NCBI RefSeq assembly: GCF_037975245.1
Contig: NC_092569.1
Location: 25,400,668-25,464,667 of the forward strand
Direction of reading: 5' to 3'
Source of the DNA: Apostichopus japonicus
Lineage: Eukaryota; Echinodermata; Holothuroidea; Aspidochirotida; Stichopodidae
DNA length: 64,000 bases
Position numbers and translations under genes: made by a program. This document shows positions 54,850 to 64,000 of the stretch, in pieces. Position 1 is the stretch's first letter, and each line of letters starts with the position of its first letter. Below the pieces are notes generated by a model. It was not told the origin of the DNA and searched no databases. It saw only the letters and a list, made by a program, of their open reading frames with translations.

Positions 54850-57314
54850 TTATGATAGTGGGCGTACTTTCATTTCAGCATATTGGACACCGTGTCGACC
54901 TTCAGGCAGACTATACCAAGTAATGCTTTGCCAAAATGTTCCAAAGTAGAGTCCCGTCATAAGAGCATAATAGCAATTATTGAACCACCATGCACCCACG
55001 TGATGCGAGGCACAATTGTAACTACTATGATTGTCGTTGTCCCGATCTCTCGTAGTGAAGGACATATTTCTATTATAAGCCATAGCGTCAAAATCTACGG
55101 TGATCAAGAGGGTAAAAAAACAAATCTTAATCGTTCATATTATTTATGATAATTTGTAGCAAGAACATAAACAGGTTGATTAAATTACTCCAGATAAAAG
55201 AAAAAAGAAAAAAAATACTATCAAATATGATTATAACGTTGTAAAGCAAATTGATATTGTCAGTCAGACTTATTCAGACTTTAGTCTTTCATTGATTTAG
55301 AGTCCGGGCATTTTCTTGCTGTGTCTCATGTTAACACTCACCCCTAATATTTTCTGTTTACTGTTAAATTGAATTACATATTTTCATAACCTGATAAGTT
55401 GTTCTAACTTTGGGAATAAAACTGAAACTTCGAATTTTCTTGGCTACGACTGTGTACTATAATCATTTTGGTAAACATTGCAACGGAAACGTATTCCCCT
55501 CTAAAATGCTTGGTACGAACTCATATTTGTGAAAATGTTTACCAACATTGTATGATATCAAACCCTTTCGTTTAAAGGTATCGGCCAGCTTTATATTATA
55601 CAAGTCATTATCTTAATATTTTAAAATGGTAAACATTATAATTGGTGTATAATGTATCCTGCAAGTGACAGGTAAACTACATTGTTTTGTGAGGTGCTAT
55701 TAAATAAAATTTGTTTGTACTATCTCTTTAACGCTCTATTCCATGTATTCCGAAGCAAGGACCAAGTAAGTCATCAATTCTGTTTCTATATGCAGTAGAA
55801 GTGTCTTAACATGCATACCACTGTACACAATAAATATGGATATGTTGCCAGAAATTAAAGTATCTTAGCAAGGGGGAAAAACAGAACAAAGACTGGAGAG
55901 TGATGGTAAAACGATTTCCTGCATTTGGACTGATTAGCGACAGTAACCTGCTTTTCAAAGATGTTTGGAAAGAAGTATCCCTAGGTATAACGAGGTCATA
56001 TCGAATCACACAATTCCACCAACATTGTTGCTAATAAACGGTACAGACGGTACAGCTGTGATACCACCGTTACTATTCAGTTTCGACAGTATACCTTATA
56101 CAGTTATATGCTAAGTTATTGTGAAGTTTTGCTGCATTGAAGTCTTTAATAGTGTGTGTTTTGTTTAGGTTGTTCCCATTGGTAAATGTATAATATAAAG
56201 TACTTACAGTGTTGATATATGACGTAGGCTACCCAAAAGTATTTATAAAGAAACTAAAGAGGGCGACAAGACTCTCTCTCTCTGTCTCTTTTGTTTCTGT
56301 ATTATCTTTTATGTGTATCATAATATTAATAAAATAAAATAAACGGAACGAAGAAAAATTATCATAACATTAATTGGACTTGACAAAGAATATTTTTAAC
56401 AACGACATACTGCTATATTTCGGAGTGGTCACCACTCCATCGTCAGGCAATTGTACAAGATCAATTAAATACAAGGGCTAATATACATCCGAAGATGACA
56501 ATAGTGATAAGCATGAGTGATTTTTTTTTTTAAACTAGGAATGATTAGAACAACCAGCAAATTTTTTAGTGAATTTTTAAACTAGGAATGAATAGAACAA
56601 CCAGCAATAAAAAGTTAATAGGGATTAGAATAGCTCCAACCCGTAGCTCGCTGCATTTCTATTTAGGTCAGCATTTAAGTCTTTTATTAGGAGACTTTCT
56701 TTAATCTTCCTCCTGAACCACTGGGGTTCATTACCAATAGCGGCACAATGGTCAACAAAAGTAGGCAGATTATGTTTGTGCGCAGTACAATGAAGGTTAA
56801 TAGCGCCTTTCTGACCACCAAAGGAGCTCATCAGATGCTTTGTTCAATTTCGAGGATGCCTATAAGTTAGATTATGCCAACAGTGTTGTATATAGGATAA
56901 ACTGTCCAGACTGTGATTCCTTTAATGTCGGAGAAACCAATAGACGGCTTAAGGATAGATTCAATAATTTCTAATAAAATTCCTAATAAGATTCCTAATA
57001 AAAGACTTAAATACTGACTTAAATAGAAATGTAGCGAGCTACGGGTTGGACCTATTCTCATCCCTATTAACTTTTTATTGCTGGTTGTTCTATTCATTCC
57101 TAGTTTAAAAATTCACTAAAAAAATTGCTGGTTGTTCTAATCATTCCTAGTTTAAAAAAAAATCACTCATGCTTATCACTATTGTCGTCTTCGGATGTAT
57201 ATTAGCCCTTGTATTTGATTGATTTTGTACAATTGCCTGACAATGGAGTGGTGACCACTCCGAAATATAGCAGTATGTCGTTGTTAAAAATATTCGCTTG
57301 TTTATCTTTTATAT

Positions 57315-57378
<64 letters not shown>

Positions 57379-60300
57379 ATCATTTGCACGTGTAATCTGA
57401 GGTACATCCGTTTTCAAGTGTTTTCTAATATTTCTTTAACATTTTAAAAGAAGAAAAGAATGAAGAAATGACAATTCTTACTCAAAATATGATGCACAAG
57501 CTTAAATATGCAAAACAGTAATTGAGAAAGGAGTGGGGAGGAAATTTCGATAACATGGGAAACCAAAAAGAGATGATTGGTAGTCTTATACTGATTGATG
57601 GTATATTCCGTATATCAAAATAGCCTCTCGTATCATTAGGTCTAATTTTCGATAAAAAATTGTACCTCACGAAGTGTACATTTCTGCAAGTTACCAATGC
57701 AATATTTGTACTCACTTGCTGTGCTCTCCGACAAATAGTCACCAAGATCTGTCAATCTGTAGTTGCTGCTTTCATCACTAATTCTGAAGAGGTTGTACTT
57801 GGCGTAATATGGTTTTCCGTTGACATTATTCATGTCGATTCGTAGCTCATAGTTGCCTTGGTTTGTCAAATAAGCAATGTTGTCATTACCAAGCCAAAAC
57901 TCTCGGCGAAGAAAGCCGAATCCTTTCTTATAGTCATTCCAGTAACGGTAAAAGTTTACAGCGCCATCGACTCGGCGTAAAAATACCTGTTGAAGAATTA
58001 CAACATGTTTTCGATTGATACTTATTAAGCTAAGGATTAATACAATGTATCAAACTGTTTGGTTATAAGGAAAAGGCGAGGGAACCTTTCGTCAGCAAAA
58101 GTTCTCTTTTCGTCAGATCTTTATAATTAGAGGTGTTATTATCGGTTAGAGCTGTAACAAGGACATTAAAGTTATTAATAAGACTTAAAATAATTTAAGA
58201 TTGATCTCGTCCATATTATAGAACAGATCTCTGTACAGTGTTGCTAAAATTCCCTCAATAATGTTTGGTTTTTGGGTTCACCACGCCTTAGCCACGCTTC
58301 AATGTTAAGTATTCGTTTAGCAGGCAGTAGCTGACCGTTAAATCCGCTTTACTTTAAGGTTATAACAAGGTTACACAATAAACTAACCGTCCATGCCCCG
58401 CCATTGATGGAATTATTGCAATAAACCTCAAAAGGTTCAGGCGCACCGTCGGGCTGAATCATGAAAATACCAGATTCAGTTTGATCATCACATTGTTCAT
58501 AAACTTCCTTGCAATCTCTCGGATATTGATGCTCTTGGTAGTAGAAGTAAGATGAATCTGTAAAATAAAGATAATTTTTATTTTTATTATAACAATTATC
58601 CAGTGTGCTTGTTATCACATTGAAGCTTACTTGTAAGGATATCCTATAGCAAATACATTTCCATGTGCAAATGAACACCTATATAGCAAACGCATACATT
58701 TCTTTGAATAAATATCGTGACAGCAAATCACTTACTTTCCGTGTCTCGTCTTTGTCTAGATATCTTCTCGTTATTGACAACCTCCAGATCATCCTGTAGA
58801 CAGAATGTTGATGGAAATTAGTTATCCAATAGTAATCTGTTAACTTCATGCTCGAGAGAGGAAGTGATGATATACATATACTAAAGGTCAGGATCGTACT
58901 CGAGGCACATGCAGTCTTTCTACCCACCCTTCTCTTGGAAACGAATTCGACGGCACCCTATCTGAGAGAGACATTCATATGTTAATAAACACGAGCATCG
59001 TCCCCCTCCTTTATACTATGTTGCGAAAGCATCAATTGAAATGACAAAATCTTTGACGAAACTTTCGTTATTACACACTTTACAATTAGAAAATTGTGTG
59101 GTCAATTTAAAAATAAGTTTGGAAATCCTTTTATCTTTGGTTTTGAAAATGTTTCCAACAGTACACCTTGCTGAATGTATGTAAGTACATTTCTCTGTCT
59201 TTCAAGAACATTACAAGCGATTTTCATTATGGAACTTAAAGTAAACATATTACACGAAATAACGCTTACCCCATAGAGACTTATTGATCAACGTATTGTA
59301 CTTGCCTAAGTGTAACACATTCATAACATTAACATACACAACATTGAAAAACATCAAAAAAAAAATTCGTAAGATGCCATTGCAAAAAAAAATATGAACC
59401 ATAACAAAGGAACAGAAGAAAAACATTTTGCTAAATCTTCTTTTACTAAGTATCTCCTGAATAGATGCAGCTGCAATGTAACACATTCAGGGAATTTCAA
59501 AACCCTTTCTGAATTGATGAAGTTCAGGAGATGATGAGGACAGGTACTTATAAATATAATGTTTGTGCGTCCAAATATCTCAATTAGGATCATTTTTTTT
59601 ATTTCAAATTTGGCTTTTGGCTGGTGTGTTGAAATTGATTAATTTAACTAAAACGTACAAGAGTTGTTAGCATAGAAAGGAAATATCAATAAATATATTC
59701 GGGCGATGCAGAGGTTTGTTTTGATTGATATTCTGAAGAGGCTCCTATACAGGGGATCTGGGAGTCCTCCTCCAGAAATAATGAAATTTCAAATGGTGCA
59801 TTCTCAAGATTAAGCTAATATTACAATTGAAATGGTACATTCCGAAGTATTTCATAAATAAATAAGGTCTGTAATATGATATAAATTCAAGGTTACGCTA
59901 ATAGCTAATACTTAAACTGAAATGGTGCATTTTGAAGTATTTCATAAACAAATAAGGTATATAATATGATATAAATTCAAGGATACGCTAATAGCTGATA
60001 TTAAATTTGAAATAGTGCATTCTGAAGTATTTCATTTCATAAATAATGTCTATAAAATGATATAAATTCAAGGTTACGCTAATAGCTAATATTTAGACTG
60101 AAATGGTGCATTCTGAAGTATTTCATAAATAAATAAGGTATATTATATGATATAAATTCAAGGTTACTCTAATAGCTAATATTAAAACTGAAATGGTGCA
60201 TTCTGAAGTATTTCATTTCATAAATAATGTCTATAAAATGATATAAATTCAAGGTTACGCTAATAGCTAATATTTAGACTGAAATGGTGCATTCTGAAGT

Positions 60301-63300
60301 ATTTCATAAATAAATAAGGTATATTATATGATATAAATTCAAGGTTACTCTAATAGCTAATATTAAAACTGAAATGGTGCATTCTGAAGTATTTCATTTC
60401 ATAAATAATGTCTATAAAATGATATAAATTCAAGGTTACGCTAATAGCTAATATTTAGACTGAAATGGTGCATTCTGAAGTATTTCATAAATAAATAAGG
60501 TATATTATATGATATAAATTCAAGGTTACTCTAATAGCTAATATTAAAACTGAAATGGTGCATTCTGAAGTATTTCATTTCATAAATAATGTCTATAAAA
60601 TGATATAAATTCAAGGTTACGCTAATAGATAATATTTAGACTGAAATGGTGCATTCTGAAGAATTTCATAAATATATAAGGTATATTATATGATATAAAT
60701 TCAATGTTACTCTAATAGCTAATATTAAAACTGAAATGGTGCATTCTGAAGTATTTCATTTCATAAATAATGTCTATAAAATGATATAAATTCAAGGTTA
60801 CGCTAATAGATAATATTTAGACTGAAATGGTGCATTCTGAAGTATTTCATAAATAAATAAGGTATATTATATGATATAAATTCAAGGTTACTCTAATAGC
60901 TAATATTTAATTTGAAATGGTGCATTCTGAAGTATTTTATTTCATAAAGAAGGTATATAATATGATATAAATTCAAGATTACGCTAATAGCTACTATTAA
61001 ATGTTGGAAGGGGTAGGGGATGAGGGGCTAGGCTGGAGTGTACATCACCCACTCCCTAGGTTTATGTCTATGTTGTGGAATGGTTTTCATGAAAGGATAA
61101 TAATTTTAGGTCAAAAGCATAAATTAAATGACCAAACTTAGTTCTTCTGGGTGAGTAGACGTTTAATATTATTATTTCACTAGTCATTGATTACTGTTTT
61201 GTTAAATTTTTATGTTATCCTACGGTTTTGAAAAGTAAATTTATTCTCTCGTGTTTGGTAGGATCAAGTAAGATAATACTTTAATTCAAGTTGTTTAATA
61301 ACATTTTTTTTTGTGAACGACCACTTGGGTGTGAATACTGTTTTACAATATAAAGACAGTAGTTAGAAATTAGGAGGGGTTCAGATTTTTTTTTAGTTTA
61401 AAATCTACCGTGCTAACTATTCTAGTAATGGAAGGGTGTATAATGTAATGTTCATGAAAAATAATCCTTAAAGATGCTAGTTATATTAATCACACTATTT
61501 ACTCTCTGCATTGTCTTTTTACTCACAGAATCATTATCTCAATATTACTAAAAACAATTTGTACAAATTATGTGTAGAATAAACCTAATGTATCAATGGA
61601 TTTATTGGCAGTTTCTCACTCTCTTCCTCCCTCAATACCTACTCACCCCTCCTTGTTATGTAATTTATGACACGTGCTAAGGTAAGATGAGTTAGATTTT
61701 GAGTCGAACTTTTCAAAGCCTGTATGTTCTTTGAATTAATCAACAGATTAAATGGCGTTTAATTGACTGAATCGTTTAAACGTATCAACTAACACAATAA
61801 ACGTGAAGAAAATGCAACTTAATATCATGAAATAAATATTAACGTTATAAATTTCAAATGTAGTTTGGGAATCCATCAGTTGCAACATATTTATCTATTT
61901 GGCACTGTGGTTTGATATTTATAATCGACATTGTGTACATCGGATATTAGCCGCAATCCAAATATGCCGCTAGGGATTTCTATATATTATGTTACAAACG
62001 TGTACGAAACAAAAATTATTGACAGAAAATGTGGACATTTTTCTTCAAAAGGAATATTTTACTGCGTTTACTGTATTGGATATTTTCAGATAACATATTT
62101 TGAATATCTCAGTGAAACTTCTTCTTTTAAAACCCTCTCTGTCTGATATCTTCAACAGGGTAGTGAAGTTGAAGAAAGAAAACAGTAAGGGTATCAGTTT
62201 AACAACAATTAATTGTTCACACTTTTTAACATAACCCAATATAAAATATATATAAATATGTTTGATTTATTTCAGTCATTTATTAAGATGACATCAGTGC
62301 CATGCTAATAGAACAGGCGATTCCGTTATGCCCGTATACAACGGGAGTTTCAATATACTAACTCACGACATATCCTAAACAACTTTAGGAAAAATAAAAT
62401 CATGACACGTTTGAACAAGTAAAGATTATACTGTGCGTTAGTTTACCTGTCAGGCACCTTCAGCTACTCTTGAATTTTAATGCAGTGTCAAAAACGCATT
62501 GCGTAGACATATTGAAAAAATCGAATTGCGTAAAGTTATTAAAAAATCTTATGGTTTAAATGTAAACGTCGAGAAGTGATTTTGGTAGCTGTAGTAACTG
62601 AAGTTAGAGGCTTTGCAGTTAACTTGGATACTTCGAGTTGTCATTGTAGCAAATGGAAACGCGTATAAGAACGTGTATCTTGATTTCACATAAACAGCAT
62701 TTATTGTTCATTTTGATCAATATTCCAATAAAGTTATTCATTAAAATTCTCAAAACAATGTTTTCTGTTACTCATAATCAGTTTCTGAAAGACCAAATTT
62801 TGAAGCTCTAATCCAAATTTGTCAATTAAAATATAAATCATTAATCGTTAAGATAGCAATGGCGCTGTGTTGGTTTGATCAATTTGCAAAGTGTATTTGA
62901 TTATTAGTCTCTAAGTTTGCTCAATTGATGCGCCGTAGGAATTCATGCACGTTGCCACATTTAAAATTGTGTTTTGTCATTTGGTTATTTTTCTTTTACT
63001 CCTTCAACTGAATACAAATATTGAATACATTTGTAGAAAAGTAGGTTCGTTTTGACGAAGGTCACACGGGAATCAGATGTGCTGCATAGTTAGTATATGA
63101 TATTTCAATATCATGAAATAAAAAAAAACAATCTCGTATACGTATGTATGAATGAAGGAAAATATTAATCAACAACTAGAAAAAGAAAAGAAAACGAAAA
63201 AAAATCGTGAAATATTTAGAAGACTTACCACTTGATCGGATGCTTCAGTGAAACCTAACTCGAAAATAACTCCTATCAAAAGGAACGAACTCCAAAACTG

Positions 63301-63309
63301 TACCCTCAT
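54850..63309 (-). CDS. Secreted fibrinogen-domain protein with furin-like site (5 exons)
   Basis: Exons on the minus strand: 63309-63229 (ATG, signal peptide MRVQFWSSFLLIGVIF), 58793-58736, 58557-58388, 57986-57716, 55094-54850 (stop TAA). The sum is 825 nt, giving 274 aa, and all phases agree. Donors are GTAAGT, GTAAGT, GTTAGT and GTGAGT. Exon 2 encodes an acidic linker ending KISRQRRDTE; RQRR (40-43) fits a furin-type cleavage site, suggesting a short propeptide. The FReD spans about 59-274: PRDCKEVY, SGIFMIQPDG, PFEVYCNN, RRVDGAVNFYRYW, EFWLGNDNIAYLTNQ, then TTRDRDNDN (calcium site), NCASHHVGAWWFNNC and MKVRPLS. The usual SNLNG after the last Cys pair is ALMTG, so ligand preference may differ. 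Introns 1 and 4 are large and hold a satellite and a Penelope-like element. It is a paralogue of the genes at 23.8-28.7 kb. Confidence 0.92.
56625..56836 (-). pseudogene. Penelope GIY-YIG domain, C-terminal half
   Basis: The minus strand reads AHKHNLPTFVDHCAAIGNEP, then QWFRRKIKESLLIKDLNADL, then NRNAASYG and a stop. This follows the family pattern of a His-rich segment, a W-x-R-K-x-x-E helix (the endonuclease Glu) and I-x-x-x-NxxLNR. The N-terminal half is missing on this strand. Confidence 0.75.
56849..56974 (+). pseudogene. Penelope GIY-YIG domain, N-terminal half
   Basis: The plus strand reads YANSVVYRINCPDCDSFNVG, then ETNRRLKDRFNNF and a stop. VYRI and FNVG stand for the GIY and YIG motifs, and ETNRRLKDR holds the conserved Arg. 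It breaks off before the Glu helix, which is on the other strand. Confidence 0.75.
57317..57382. repeat. TA microsatellite
   Basis: (TA)n of about 65 bp next to the right arm of the Penelope-like remnant, in intron 4 of the fibrinogen-domain gene. Confidence 0.95.
59772..61003 (+). repeat. Satellite with 181-bp higher-order unit (intron 1)
   Basis: A unit of about 90 bp (GAAATGGTGCATTCTGAAGT, ATGATATAAATTCAAGGTTA, CTAATAGCTAATATT) repeats about 13 times. Two alternating types, with TTTCATAAATAAATAAGG or TTTCATTTCATAAATAATG, form an almost identical 181-bp dimer repeated about five times (for example at 60061 and 60242). Edge units are more diverged. It lies in intron 1 of the fibrinogen-domain gene. 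Confidence 0.95.
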
Positions 63310-63395
63310 GATTTCGTGCCGAAAGCGAGACTTGTTTTCTTTCTAGAATAATAATGAACCAGACAGAGTCCAAAACCACAATGAAGCAATCCATA

Positions 63396-63403
63396 CTTAT
63401 AAA
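63396..63403 (-). promoter_or_regulatory. TATA-like box for the fibrinogen-domain gene
   Basis: The minus strand reads TTTATAAG here, about 90 bp upstream of the ATG at 63309. This would put transcription start near 63370 and give a leader of about 60 nt. It is a sequence match only. Confidence 0.45.
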
Positions 63404-63409
63404 AACTAC

Positions 63410-64000
63410 ATCTCATGAATCTAGAATGCGACCGTGAAATGTAAGGAAACCGTGAATCGATTCAAGTCTGTCTTTTCCTCTGTTTTAATTAATTTCAACT
63501 CTATACCTACGTTCCGAATGACCCTTCCCACCATCCTTCACCATCCGATATCCAGCTTCCCTTTGTTTGTGTAACTTCCACGACTTCACTTTATCTTTTG
63601 TTATCATATTTCAATGATATAACCATATGTGCGTACAACATATTTAAGTCATATAAATGAACAAATTCAATTTGGAGTGTTTTGTAGTGTTTCCATGTAC
63701 TGGCTTGACAACTATTGTAAGATCAATAAATAGGATTTTATACAGATTTTTTGTCACATTGATCTGTTCTTTATTAATACATGTTATGTTATATGAATTA
63801 TGTGATTATCACTTTGTTACTTAAGATTTAACAACACAAATTCTATATAAAGGAACGACTTAACTTGTAAACATGAAAATATTTTGCTTTCAAATGACTC
63901 TTGCGAATAACATTGAAGTGAATTGATGAGAACTTCTCAATACGTGTATTAGTATAATCATATTAACTGTGTATTCAGGGCTAATTATATCAGCGTTACG
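63410..64000. other. Upstream flank of the fibrinogen-domain gene
   Basis: I see no gene or repeat. This is presumed 5' flanking sequence. Confidence 0.4.

Larger units (their letters stand above)
56388..57300. mobile_element. Penelope-like element remnant, inverted halves
   Basis: The outer arms (56388-56650 and 57040-57300) are inverted copies of each other: TTGCTGGTTGTTCTAATCAT, TATCACTATTGTC, and GGAGTGGTGACCACTCC occur in both. Between them, opposite strands encode different parts of a GIY-YIG endonuclease, the C-terminal domain of Penelope-like elements. The element lies in intron 4 of the fibrinogen-domain gene. It is short and dead. Confidence 0.75.

Overview
This is a eukaryotic, AT-rich, repeat-laden nuclear window. 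Introns with clear GT(AG) borders, TA and pentamer microsatellites, minisatellites, LINE, pogo-like, Penelope-like and MITE remnants fill most of it. The gene content (fibrinogen-related secreted proteins, an ASIC-type channel, a TPR protein of possible IFIT kind) fits an invertebrate deuterostome such as an echinoderm. That placement is inference from family content and not proven.

Layout. 1-6850: the first copy of a large segmental duplication. It holds a LINE 3' fragment, a hammerhead ribozyme next to a pol III B-box, and two tandem 1.5-kb units that each carry a broken piece of a fibrinogen-domain exon. 6850-11600: mostly non-genic, with one LINE remnant. 11635-14405 (minus): a three-exon gene for an unrecognised small secreted protein. 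14600-16755 (minus): a TPR protein gene, possibly IFIT-like, with a frame break in a run of nine A. 16868-22440: the second copy of the duplication, into which a pogo-like transposon inserted at a TA. 22600-23490: a decayed copy of an intron and exon 2 of the ASIC gene found at 37 kb. 23793-28745 (minus): fibrinogen-related exons that chain in frame as FReD (no C-terminal part), TIL, EGF, complete FReD. 28750-35650: non-genic, AT-rich. 35650-51450 (plus): a complete 11-exon DEG/ENaC (ASIC-like) gene of 572 codons. 54850-63309 (minus): a complete 5-exon secreted fibrinogen-domain gene of 274 aa, with a Penelope-like element and a higher-order satellite in its introns.

The most unusual signal is in the ASIC-like gene. 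One minisatellite (34 bp, about 45 copies) is built across the intron 4/exon 5 junction and repeats the 3' splice acceptor. A second (72 bp, about 9 copies) is built across the exon 7/intron 7 junction and repeats the 5' splice donor. A 740-bp pentamer array abuts a TACTAAC branch-point-like sequence before exon 8. Tandem duplication therefore appears to have been seeded at splice signals of one gene.

The secreted fibrinogen-domain proteins, the possible IFIT-like protein and the small secreted protein could form an immune or recognition neighbourhood, but this is inferred from family membership only. Exon borders were read by eye from splice consensus, codon phase and family similarity. No alignment or database search was run.
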